DNA of 64,000 bases, from assembly GCF_002218025.2 (NCBI RefSeq), contig NZ_AP018681.1, positions 930,001 through 994,000 on the forward strand. The letters are read 5' to 3'. Origin of the DNA: Vibrio casei. GTDB lineage: Bacteria; Pseudomonadota; Gammaproteobacteria; Enterobacterales; Vibrionaceae. Of the stretch, positions 55,238 through 63,513 are shown piece after piece (positions within the stretch are counted from its first letter, which is position 1; each line of letters opens with the position of its first letter). Under the pieces are notes generated by a model. It worked only from the letters and a program-made list of their open reading frames with translations, did no database searches and was not told the origin of the DNA. The position numbers and the translations under genes are program-made.

Positions 55238-55719
55238 AATTAAAATCACTTGCTCTCAGCTCTCTACTCATCAGCAGCTCCGTTATGGCGCATGATGGCA
55301 TGAAATATGATGATCCATACGCTAGGGCAACACCGCCGAATGCTGTCAATAGCGCTATTTTTATGACTATTGAAAATCATATGGCTTCTGACCGCACATT
55401 AGTCACTGTTGCTACACCTGCTGCAGAAAAGAGTGAGTTACATACTGTCGAAAGACAAGGTGATTTAATGAAAATGCGCCAAGTCGACGGAATAAAAATT
55501 CCTGCACATGGGGAAATACAATTAATGCCTGGAAGTTTCCATATTATGCTTTTAAACGTAAATAAGCCTCTTGTGGAAGATGACAGTATTACCCTCACAC
55601 TTGGATATGCTAATGGCGAAAAAGAAACATTGTCAGTCCCTGTGAAAAAAGTAATAACAGGAATGATGCCGATGAAAAAAACAGATGATAGCCACTCTCA
55701 TCACAATACGGCAAACTAG
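55234..55719 (+). CDS. PCuAC periplasmic copper chaperone
   Basis: This 161-residue secreted protein has a signal peptide (LALSSLLISSSVMA, ending about 19) and the copper-binding set His70, Met79/Met81, His103 and Met105 of the PCuAC family. The C-terminus is Met/His-rich (GMMPMKKTDDSHSHHN), an additional probable copper site. It would pass Cu(I) to SCO or oxidase. It overlaps the SCO stop by four bases. Confidence 0.92.
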   Translation: MKLKSLALSSLLISSSVMAHDGMKYDDPYARATPPNAVNSAIFMTIENHMASDRTLVTVATPAAEKSELHTVERQGDLMKMRQVDGIKIPAHGEIQLMPGSFHIMLLNVNKPLVEDDSITLTLGYANGEKETLSVPVKKVITGMMPMKKTDDSHSHHNTAN

Positions 55720-55744
55720 GCACTATAATTATGTAATGTTTAAG

Positions 55745-55770
55745 ACTGGAGGCTCACTATTCCTCCAGTT
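55745..55770 (+). terminator. Terminator of the copper-delivery operon
   Basis: ACTGGAGG pairs perfectly with CCTCCAGT. The T-run is weak. Confidence 0.6.
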
Positions 55771-55874
55771 ACTTCATAATATTTTGCTATATTTCATACA
55801 CTCTTAATAATTGTTATCTCTACCAATTATATTTAATCTATTATCATACGTTGAAATATCAAGTGAGATCTGCA

Positions 55875-56783
55875 ATGAAAACCTCTTCTTTCAAACGGTC
55901 TGACTTAACCACATTTGTTTTTACCTTATCCGCTCTAATTTCTTTTGCTGCAAATTCAGTACTTGCCCGCCTTGCGCTAATAAATAACAATATAGATGCG
56001 ATAAGTTTTACTATAATTCGTCTTTTATCTGGCGCTGTAATGTTATTTCTATTATTAAAAACAAGGTCATTAACATCGCAGAATCATCGAAATAATACTT
56101 TGCAGCCTAGAACTATTAAAGGCAGTTGGTTATCCGCTTTCATGCTATTTATCTATGCTGCTGGATTTTCTACTGCTTATGTTTCATTAGAGACAGGGAC
56201 AGGTGCTCTAATTTTATTTAGCTCTGTACAAATCAGCATTATTGTTCGCAATCTAATAATGAAAGAACCTTTAAATAAACAAGAATGGTTAGGTATGTCA
56301 TTCGCGTTAATTGGATTCGTATTGCTTGTCCTCCCCAACCTTTCAACACCATCATTAAAAGGTTTTGTCTTGATGACAATTTCCGGTATAGCTTGGGCAC
56401 TCTACACCTTACGGGGTCGTATTTGTCATGACCCGCTAAGCGATACAGCTGGAAATTTTATTAAAAGCTTACCTTTTTGTATTATTTTGATCTTTTTTAT
56501 TTTTAATAATCGAGATATTTACTTTCAAATAACATCATACGGATTAATTTTATCCGTTATATCTGGTGCAATTACATCAGGGTTAGGTTATGCATTATGG
56601 TATGTCGCACTGCGTAATTTAACCCCAATCCAAGCGGGTATTTCGCAACTGACCGTCCCTATAATTGCCGCTTTCGGAGGGGGCATCTTTTTATCTGAAA
56701 TGGTGAATACCGCTTTTATATTCTCTTCTTGCATGATACTTGGGGGTATTCTTTTAATTACCTTAAAAAGTAAATCCCCATGA
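55875..56783 (+). CDS. DMT-superfamily (EamA) transporter
   Basis: This is a membrane protein of about 302 residues with ten predicted helices and two EamA halves (FAANSVLARLALINN in the first, GIAWALYTLRGR in the second). The frame opens at a TTG (55851), but ATG 55875 is the more natural start. It probably exports an amino acid or metabolite; substrate unknown. No regulator is adjacent. Confidence 0.85.
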   Translation: MKTSSFKRSDLTTFVFTLSALISFAANSVLARLALINNNIDAISFTIIRLLSGAVMLFLLLKTRSLTSQNHRNNTLQPRTIKGSWLSAFMLFIYAAGFSTAYVSLETGTGALILFSSVQISIIVRNLIMKEPLNKQEWLGMSFALIGFVLLVLPNLSTPSLKGFVLMTISGIAWALYTLRGRICHDPLSDTAGNFIKSLPFCIILIFFIFNNRDIYFQITSYGLILSVISGAITSGLGYALWYVALRNLTPIQAGISQLTVPIIAAFGGGIFLSEMVNTAFIFSSCMILGGILLITLKSKSP

Positions 56784-57145
56784 TAAATCTAATACTTATA
56801 GCTATTCTCCCCCGAATCAAAAAGCTATTCATTTTTAGTGTATTAAATTTTCATTAAACATAAAAACAATCATACCAGTATAAACTATTGATAATTATTG
56901 TACTAAATATCAACATCTTGAAGAAAATGACGCTCAAAAATAAAAACTTCATATGCATTCTCTACATGACCCACTTAACAACATTCAATGAAATGATGTA
57001 TATTTAAACTACATTTACCAATCTAATGGTTTACAAAGGGTCAACATTGACAATAATATGTAGGTAAAGTTTTAATTGTTATATAAACGTACTGAGATTA
57101 TAAGCGCTCGGTTAAAATACTTAAGTTAATTGTGTGGGGAAAAGG
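56784..57145. other. Intergenic region without gene
   Basis: This is a 362-bp AT-rich spacer upstream of the lipoprotein gene. It should hold that gene's promoter, but I see no convincing operator, RNA gene or ORF. Confidence 0.5.
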
Positions 57146-58051
57146 ATGAAACAACATAAAATTAAAGTGCTCTCTTTATTGATTGCAAGTGCTGTCTTAT
57201 ATGGCTGTCATGATGGTGATGATAGCGGCTCAACAGAATCTGCAACTGTTCAAGCTTATGACGGCCCAGTACGTGGGATGGTAGCAACAGCAGCATGTGA
57301 TGATGACACTACTGGTGAATATAAATTTACTGATGATGAAGGTAACATTAATATTACTTTACCAACATTTGTAAATGCTCCTGAAACTTGTGGGGTATCA
57401 TTTGTTGGTGGTGCAAATGCTGTTGATATGGAAAATGGCAAAAGCATGGTAAATGTGAAATACACTGCGCCAAAAGGTTTATTTAAAAAAGGTAGTAAAG
57501 CAACAGCTTCTCCAATGACGACTCTTATTGCTAAAAAACTGGGTAATTTACCATACGATGAAAGTACCGCTTCTGAAGTATTAACGGCTTTAGGGCTAGG
57601 TGAAGTATTCAACAATGGCATTACTATTGAAGAATTCTTGAATAATACTCAAGCTTCTGTTGCTAAATTAAAATCTCAAACTCCAGCTTTATTTAGCAAA
57701 GTTTCGGCCACTAAGATGATTCTTTCAGATATCTTAACGGCGCAACCAAATGCCGACATAACCAAAATTGCTGTCGCAACTCAAAAATTGTCTAACATTA
57801 TTACGCAAAAATATCCTAATTTCCCTGCAAGTGGGAATAAAGAAATATTTATCAATATCATTGATATCGTTAAAGACTCCGCAATACTCGACAAGCTTGA
57901 ATCTTTAACTGAAGATCAAATCAAGAATGAATTAGCTGATTTGATTAATAAAATTGATAATCCAGAAACAGCCGTTCCACCAACACCGACAGATCCAACC
58001 GACCCGACAGGTACGGGAACTGGTAGCACTGGTGGTGGTACTGGCGCATAG
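57146..58051 (+). CDS. Lipoprotein of unknown function
   Basis: This protein of about 301 residues has a type II signal (KVLSLLIASAVLYGC, lipidated Cys at about 22) followed by an acidic linker. The globular part contains VRGMVATAACDDDTTGEYKFTDDEGN, a carboxypeptidase-regulatory-like or SUSHI-like beta region. A long helical region follows, then a Pro/Thr/Gly-rich tail (PTPTDPTDPTGTGTGSTGG) without structure. It sits 80 bp before a YjbH-like gene, with a terminator between. I do not recognise the family. ATG 57146 follows a GGGGAAAAGG leader. Confidence 0.75.
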   Translation: MKQHKIKVLSLLIASAVLYGCHDGDDSGSTESATVQAYDGPVRGMVATAACDDDTTGEYKFTDDEGNINITLPTFVNAPETCGVSFVGGANAVDMENGKSMVNVKYTAPKGLFKKGSKATASPMTTLIAKKLGNLPYDESTASEVLTALGLGEVFNNGITIEEFLNNTQASVAKLKSQTPALFSKVSATKMILSDILTAQPNADITKIAVATQKLSNIITQKYPNFPASGNKEIFINIIDIVKDSAILDKLESLTEDQIKNELADLINKIDNPETAVPPTPTDPTDPTGTGTGSTGGGTGA

Positions 58052-58070
58052 CACCTAAATGGTAAACTTT

Positions 58071-58098
58071 AAACGCCGCTATCCGTTAGCGGCGTTTT
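58071..58098 (+). terminator. Terminator or attenuator between lipoprotein and YjbH genes
   Basis: AACGCCGCT pairs perfectly with AGCGGCGTT, followed by TTGTTGTT. Its position 35 bp upstream of the next start suggests partial termination within one transcription unit. Confidence 0.7.
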
Positions 58099-58132
58099 GT
58101 TGTTCTCCTGCATACATTTACAAGGATTTTAT

Positions 58133-60235
58133 ATGGTCATGCAGAAAACTTCTGCCTATGTCGTCCCTTTGGCCTATCTAGCACTTTTTTCATCTTCTGT
58201 TTTTGCTGATACCCAAGTTGACCAACTGCCATCTCATCAAAGTTTTACAGGTTTAACCAATACGCCAAACGCACAGGTGGTTAATACTGGGGATTTTAAT
58301 CTGTATTATGGTCAAGGCCTACCTTATCAAAATGGTATAGGTGATCTCGATGACTGGGTCGCCACCGTAGGAATATTTCCGGGCTTGGAAGTTGCTGGTC
58401 GGGTAGTAACTAAAACCTATGACTGTAATACATACACTGACAAGAATTGTGGTATTCGCGATTTGTCGGCTTCTCTCAAATATCAACTACCTTTCATTTA
58501 TGATTACACCGGTTTCAACTTAGCAATCGGTACCCAAGATTTAGGTGGTGCAGCGAATAATTTCCAAACAACTTATGTGGTAGCCGATAAAACACTGGAG
58601 AATTGGCCCGTTCGTTTTTCCGCAGGTTATGGTCAATCGAAACTTCCATCCGGCATTATGGATGGTCCTTTCGGAGGGATTGAAATTCAACCATTTTCCT
58701 TTTTACAGTTGACTGGTGAGTATGACTCCACAGAGTTCAACTCAAGCATTAAAGCAGTTACACCTAAAGATCTGTTGCCTTATGACATGCGTGTTAGCTT
58801 AGATTATCAAGTTTATACAACACGTGAGAACACAGATAAAAATATCTGGGGTCTCAGTTTCAACATTCCTTTAGTTGGCTATTTAGATAACAAACCTGCG
58901 GAATTAGCTAAGCAAACTCCAGATAAAAAGCAACTTTTACAAGCAAGTCTTTCAGGCCATGAATCGGCAGGAATGGCTAAATTAATTCAATCCCTTGAAA
59001 AAGAAGGCTTTATTAATATTCAAGTTGGTAAAGCAGATAATAACAAGATAATTATTGCTTTAGAAAACCGACGTTATAACCGTAATCAAATCGATGGCGC
59101 AGGTGTCGCGTTAGGAATAATTTCAGCTAATGCAGGAAAGTCAATCTCAGTCGATCTTGAACTAACAGAACAAACCTCTCCAAATATTGAAATGGTTATG
59201 CTAACTAACGGTATCCCAGTACTTGCGGTAAGCACCAATACACAATGCTATCGTGAATTTTTAATGAGTGGGATCTCTTGTAAGCAAACCAAAATCAGCA
59301 CGACAAACCTGTCAAAAACGCTAGACAATACTGATTGGCAGCATGAGAAAGTTAATAGTGGATTTGGTCGAAGCCAAGTAATCGTTTCACCTGCAACTCG
59401 TTATGCCTTCGCAACGGAATATGGTGTATTAGACTACTCATTAGCACTTGCAACAAACCTTTATGTTCCACTTTGGAAAGGGTTTGCCGTAGATGTGCGC
59501 TACATATTGCCCATTGATGACAGTGACGATTACCAAGAAGGTGGATATTGGGGTAATCAAGCGTATGAAAGTGAGATTGATCGCGCAGTGGTTCACCAAG
59601 CATTTCAATTACCTTTTAACATCATGACTCAATTTTCTGCTGGCTATATTTTTAGTGGTTATATAGGGGCTGAAAATGAAACCGTTTGGAATTCACCAGA
59701 GGGTTACCACTCATTTGGCGTTCAATACAGTGAATTCACTTATAAAGATGACAAGGATGTTTTTGGCAACACAATGGAGGACAAAGGGACTCTTCTTGGC
59801 AGCTACACTCTTTCTGTACCAGAAATCAACTGGCAATTGAAAGTTGAAGCGGGTGAATTTTGGCAAGGCGATAAAGGCTATCAAATTACCACTAACCATT
59901 GGTTAGGTGATGCAAATGTATTTGTCTCTTATTTAGACAGTGAGGATGAGCAATTTGTCAGTGCTGGTATTTCATTGCCACTCACATTCTGGCGTGATAT
60001 GAAACCTAGTTATGTTCAAGTGAGAGGAATCGACCAATACACAATATCAGCCCAAACTCGAGTTGGAGAATCTCATAATTACATCAATAGTGGGCTTGGG
60101 GCACAAGTTGATTTTCAACATAACTTGGGAAGACAGTATTTCAGCCGAAATCGTCTTACGCCAAGCTACTTTGAAAATAACCTACAGCGTTTAAGAAATG
60201 CTTACTTAAGATATTTAAGCATTTCTAACGAATAG
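58133..60235 (+). CDS. YjbH-family outer-membrane protein
   Basis: This protein of about 700 residues has a signal peptide (SAYVVPLAYLALFSSSVFA). A YjbH domain follows: the FTGLTNTPNAQVVNTGDFNLYYGQG opening, then FPGLEVAGRV and PFSFLQLTGEYDST. A beta-barrel-like C-terminal half ends in NAYLRYLSISNE. YjbH is an outer-membrane component of an exopolysaccharide export system encoded with yjbEFG in enterobacteria. Here only a lipoprotein precedes it and no yjbEFG is present. ATG 58133 has AAGGA at a normal distance, so I chose it over the upstream ATG at 58097. Confidence 0.85.
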   Translation: MVMQKTSAYVVPLAYLALFSSSVFADTQVDQLPSHQSFTGLTNTPNAQVVNTGDFNLYYGQGLPYQNGIGDLDDWVATVGIFPGLEVAGRVVTKTYDCNTYTDKNCGIRDLSASLKYQLPFIYDYTGFNLAIGTQDLGGAANNFQTTYVVADKTLENWPVRFSAGYGQSKLPSGIMDGPFGGIEIQPFSFLQLTGEYDSTEFNSSIKAVTPKDLLPYDMRVSLDYQVYTTRENTDKNIWGLSFNIPLVGYLDNKPAELAKQTPDKKQLLQASLSGHESAGMAKLIQSLEKEGFINIQVGKADNNKIIIALENRRYNRNQIDGAGVALGIISANAGKSISVDLELTEQTSPNIEMVMLTNGIPVLAVSTNTQCYREFLMSGISCKQTKISTTNLSKTLDNTDWQHEKVNSGFGRSQVIVSPATRYAFATEYGVLDYSLALATNLYVPLWKGFAVDVRYILPIDDSDDYQEGGYWGNQAYESEIDRAVVHQAFQLPFNIMTQFSAGYIFSGYIGAENETVWNSPEGYHSFGVQYSEFTYKDDKDVFGNTMEDKGTLLGSYTLSVPEINWQLKVEAGEFWQGDKGYQITTNHWLGDANVFVSYLDSEDEQFVSAGISLPLTFWRDMKPSYVQVRGIDQYTISAQTRVGESHNYINSGLGAQVDFQHNLGRQYFSRNRLTPSYFENNLQRLRNAYLRYLSISNE

Positions 60236-60247
60236 GTTTTAGTGATT

Positions 60248-60277
60248 AAGTGGTGAGTAATTAACTCGCCACTTTTA
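60248..60277. terminator. Bidirectional terminator between yjbH-like and RRM genes
   Basis: AAGTGGTGAGT pairs with ACTCGCCACTT (one G-T pair). It overlaps the stop codon of the convergent RRM gene and is T-rich afterwards. Confidence 0.7.
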
Positions 60278-60497
60278 CTTTAATTTTACTCTTATCAATT
60301 TCTTTACCATTCAAAGCAAACATAGCGGTTTTTGCTTGATCTAGATCCGGCATATAAACAAAACCAAATCCTTTTGATGCTCCCGTTTCTTGATCTAACA
60401 CTAAGGTGCATTCACCGACTTCACCGTACTCTTCAAATAACTTACGCATTTCAATTTCAGTTGTGCCGCGGTCAAGATTTCGGACTAAAAGCTTCAT
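60261..60497 (-). CDS. RRM-type RNA-binding protein
   Basis: This 78-residue protein is a single RNA-recognition motif with RNP2 LLVRNL (3-8) and RNP1 KGFGFVYM (44-51). Such small RRM proteins occur in cyanobacteria and in Vibrio and relatives, often cold-induced. It has no other domain. AAGAGAAATG precedes the start. The targets are unknown. Confidence 0.92.
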   Translation of the reverse strand: MKLLVRNLDRGTTEIEMRKLFEEYGEVGECTLVLDQETGASKGFGFVYMPDLDQAKTAMFALNGKEIDKSKIKVKVAS

Positions 60498-60664
60498 AAC
60501 ATTTCTCTTTTAAAGTTAACTTTGAATTTAGAATCTGTTAGTGATTTAACACCAAGTGTAGCAATAATGACACACAAATAGACTTAAAGAAGATAATATA
60601 TCGTCAATATCTAAAATTGATTGTAAAAAGGAATAACAATAAATTTAGAGCAAGGAAATGAAAA

Positions 60665-61246
60665 ATGAAAATTGGTATATATATTTATGATAATGCTGAG
60701 GTTTTAGATTTTTCCGGACCTTATGAAGTCTTTACGACAGCTAACAGGGTAACTAAACAAGATACTCTTTTTGATACTTTCTTAATTGCAGAGCAAGAAG
60801 GCCTCGTTACCGCTCGTTCAGGCTATAACGTTCTCCCCCATTATGGTATTCACAACCACCCTGCTTTAGATGTGTTAATAATAGTTGGAGGTGTTCACAT
60901 AAATGAAATGGAAAAAGAAAATGTTATTAAATGGATTTCCGAACAAAATCAAGTAGTACCTCTTGTCGCATCAGTATGCACAGGTGCATTTTTGCTTGCA
61001 CAAGCTGGAGTCTTCACACACCATAACGTTACAACCCATTGGGAAGACATCCCAGCATTGCGTCAGCAATTTCCAAAACTCAATGTGCACGAAAAAGTTC
61101 GCTGGATACAAGATGGTAATAACATAAGTTCGGGGGGAATTTCTGCAGGCATAGATATGAGTTTATTTATTGTTAGCTTATTAACCAGTAGCAACCTTGC
61201 TGAGGCAACAGCAAAACAAATGGAATTTCGTTGGGAAAAAAATTAA
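60665..61246 (+). CDS. DJ-1/PfpI-family protein
   Basis: This 193-residue protein has the DJ-1 nucleophile elbow ASVCTGAF (Cys105) and an upstream acid in VLDFSGPYEVF. The lack of an AraC DNA-binding domain distinguishes it from GATase1-AraC regulators. The DFSGPYEVF opening is typical of the glutamine-amidotransferase-like branch near the ThiJ/AraC group, including isonitrile hydratase. Function uncertain. A ribosome site AAGGAAATGAAAA precedes ATG 60665. Confidence 0.85.
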   Translation: MKIGIYIYDNAEVLDFSGPYEVFTTANRVTKQDTLFDTFLIAEQEGLVTARSGYNVLPHYGIHNHPALDVLIIVGGVHINEMEKENVIKWISEQNQVVPLVASVCTGAFLLAQAGVFTHHNVTTHWEDIPALRQQFPKLNVHEKVRWIQDGNNISSGGISAGIDMSLFIVSLLTSSNLAEATAKQMEFRWEKN

Positions 61247-61248
61247 AA

Positions 61249-61280
61249 ATCCCCTACGCAACCAAAGCACATAGGGGAAA
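61249..61280 (-). terminator. Terminator of the ectoine operon
   Basis: ATCCCCTA and TAGGGGAA form a stem. On the reverse strand GGGGATTTTTAATTTTTT follows, so it ends the ectB-ectC-ask transcript. Confidence 0.7.
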
Positions 61281-61326
61281 TATTACTTATTTACAATGTA
61301 AAGTGAATCGAATGAAACCAGTTAAT

Positions 61327-62829
61327 TTATGCGGCTTGTTCTTTATTTTTCACTTTAGTGCCATCGATAAACTCTTCATGAAGTGTGCAAATCGCCGCTT
61401 CATAATTTTCATCATCCACCACGAATTGTACATCAACATTTCGCATTGATGAGTGAGCGGCACGCGGAGTTATATCTTGATTCATAAGCGCAATCATTCC
61501 ATGACTTAGCGCTTTATTAGTATCAATAGAAGCGCCAATAACAGAAATTAATGCCACCATCTTCCCTGTTATCTTAGCATTAGGGAACGCTTTCTCTGCG
61601 CGTGATAATACTTTATTTTTGCTCTTAGAATTACCACTAAGATAGTAAGTAATGGAGTTAGCATTCATCTCTTTTCCAACCAACTGAACGCGTTCATCAT
61701 TAATGATTTCCATTAATTCATAACTGACATTATCAGCCTGGCCTACCATCGCTTGGTCAAAAATATGTAATGCAAAAACCTTATTTTGACCGGCTACAAT
61801 TTCAACTTTATCGGTATTTCCAGCATAGCGATGAGGATCAAACGCATGAGAAATCAAGGTTCCTTTATGTTCAGGTTCAAAGGTGTTCTTAATAACAAGC
61901 TCAATACCGCTACGGCGAAGGCCAGAAGCGGCATTGGGGTGAATGGCTTCCATCCCCAAGTTAGCCAGCTGATCGGCAACGTCATAATTCGTTTGCCCCA
62001 TGGGACGCACTTTTTCTGGGCCAACGATTCGAGGATCCGCCGTACTCAAGTGATACTCTTTATGAATCACCGCTTGCTTTGCTTTAGATAGCACAGCTAA
62101 ACGGCTGAACGTCATCTCGCTATAACCACGATCATAGGTTTTCATTAAGCCTTCAGCGCAATATACATAGCCCGTAACTATCGGCAACTCTTTCGCCATA
62201 TCGATATCCTGAAGCGCATTGGTAATCACAGTATCAAGATTACCCGACACATCTTTACCTTCCTCTTTCTGAGCATCAAGATCCCAGCCAGACAAGTCAA
62301 CAAATTTAGCATTTATATCAAGAGTTTTTAGCTTCAAACAAGTATTGTACGCACTATGCGCTTCACCGATGGAAGATAAAAACTCTCGGATTTGCGGCAA
62401 ATAATGCTGCATAGAAAACTGACCGTATTGACACGTTTCCATAATATTACTGATACAGTTTGTCGCTTGAGCAATACGATCTTTTATAAAGTGATCAGCA
62501 CGACGTCGACTGATGGGATCGGCGAACATATTTTCATTAATCAGTAGCATTCGCTGTTCTAATACTTCAATTGCATCAGTCCAAGCGTCATCACGATTTT
62601 CAACTAAACGATAAATACCAGGTTTACCTGTTCGCTTACACTCTAGTAATGCATCGGTAATACCACCGTAAGCAGATACAACAAACATGCGGTTATATGG
62701 TTTTTTTGGACGTAAGAGAATATTATCAAGAACAGCATCAAAAGCTGACATGGATGTACCACCAATTTTTTCAACGGTATGATTCGACGTTTGAATATTG
62801 GCAGTGTGGCTTCTATTTGAAGAAGTCAA
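61327..62829 (-). CDS. ask: Ectoine-type aspartate kinase (Ask_Ect)
   Basis: This 500-residue kinase supplies aspartyl phosphate for ectoine synthesis. It has the HTVEKIGGTSMSAFDAVLDNILLRPKKPYN opening of the specialised Ask_Ect branch, SGWDLDAQ, DRGYSEMTFSRLAVLSKA and STADPRIVGPEKV, plus two ACT domains at the C-terminus. The start is TTG (62829) preceded by GGAGCTTATT. The next in-frame ATG would cut off the K-IGGTS motif, so the TTG start is well supported. This paralogue is normally insensitive to lysine and threonine feedback, letting ectoine be made under osmotic stress. Confidence 0.93.
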   Translation of the reverse strand: MTSSNRSHTANIQTSNHTVEKIGGTSMSAFDAVLDNILLRPKKPYNRMFVVSAYGGITDALLECKRTGKPGIYRLVENRDDAWTDAIEVLEQRMLLINENMFADPISRRRADHFIKDRIAQATNCISNIMETCQYGQFSMQHYLPQIREFLSSIGEAHSAYNTCLKLKTLDINAKFVDLSGWDLDAQKEEGKDVSGNLDTVITNALQDIDMAKELPIVTGYVYCAEGLMKTYDRGYSEMTFSRLAVLSKAKQAVIHKEYHLSTADPRIVGPEKVRPMGQTNYDVADQLANLGMEAIHPNAASGLRRSGIELVIKNTFEPEHKGTLISHAFDPHRYAGNTDKVEIVAGQNKVFALHIFDQAMVGQADNVSYELMEIINDERVQLVGKEMNANSITYYLSGNSKSKNKVLSRAEKAFPNAKITGKMVALISVIGASIDTNKALSHGMIALMNQDITPRAAHSSMRNVDVQFVVDDENYEAAICTLHEEFIDGTKVKNKEQAA

Positions 62830-62895
62830 AATAAGCTCCTATAAAGATAAAAATTAATTAGTTTAGATACATTTGAGATAATGTCCCTAGGCTTG

Positions 62896-62942
62896 GGCAC
62901 TGTATTCACATAAATAAATTTACTAATACAGTGCCTTTTTAG
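62896..62942. promoter_or_regulatory. Hairpin between ectC and ask
   Basis: GGCACTGTATT and AATACAGTGCC form a perfect 11-bp stem. The T-run is on the forward strand, not in the direction of the operon. On the ectoine mRNA it is therefore a stable hairpin without U-tract, perhaps an mRNA stabiliser. It could also terminate antisense transcription. Confidence 0.55.
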
Positions 62943-63000
62943 TTACTTATCAAAAATTAAATTTCAATAAGTTAACCTAGAGACTATGTTTCTAGAACCT

Positions 63001-63387
63001 CTATTCCACTAACGGATACACACCATTTTCATCATGGGTTTCTGCACCTGTGATTGGTGGGTTAAATACGCACGCCATGACCATATCTGCACCTTTATAT
63101 GCACGAAGTTGGTGTTCATCATGCTTATCAAGCACATATAAAGTACCCGGTTTGATTGGATACGTTTCGCCATTGACGACTTCGATTTCACCTTCACCTG
63201 AAATACAATACACAGACTCTAAATGATTTTTATAGTGAATATGCGTATCCGTACCCGCGTAAATATTTGTGATATGAAACGAGAAGCCCATTTTGTCGTC
63301 ACGCAATAGCATGCGTACACTTTCCCACGTATCAGCCACTACTCGACGTTCACTGTTTCGACATTCATCTAATGTTCTTACAATCAT
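63001..63387 (-). CDS. ectC: L-ectoine synthase
   Basis: This 128-residue cupin enzyme cyclises N-gamma-acetyl-diaminobutyrate to ectoine. The opening [16 protein letters not shown], the [21 protein letters not shown] core with metal ligands, [18 protein letters not shown] and [23 protein letters not shown] closely match EctC. The frame opens with TTG at 63390, but ATG 63387 with AAGGAA upstream is the start. It lies between ectB and ask on the same strand. Confidence 0.96.
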   Translation of the reverse strand: MIVRTLDECRNSERRVVADTWESVRMLLRDDKMGFSFHITNIYAGTDTHIHYKNHLESVYCISGEGEIEVVNGETYPIKPGTLYVLDKHDEHQLRAYKGADMVMACVFNPPITGAETHDENGVYPLVE

Positions 63388-63513
63388 CAATTATTCCTTC
63401 TCTTTTTACACAAACAGATATTCATTCATTGTCGTAATGACAATGCTTGCCATACTGGAATTTCGTTGATAGACAAATCATCTAAGACTTTGCCTTCCAT
63501 CGAAATAGTGTGG

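Noticed and set aside
63426..63500. 24-codon reading frame (MEGKVLDDLSINEIP...) between ectB and ectC
   Set aside because: No ribosome site precedes it and I recognise no family. It could be chance, though its composition looks protein-like.
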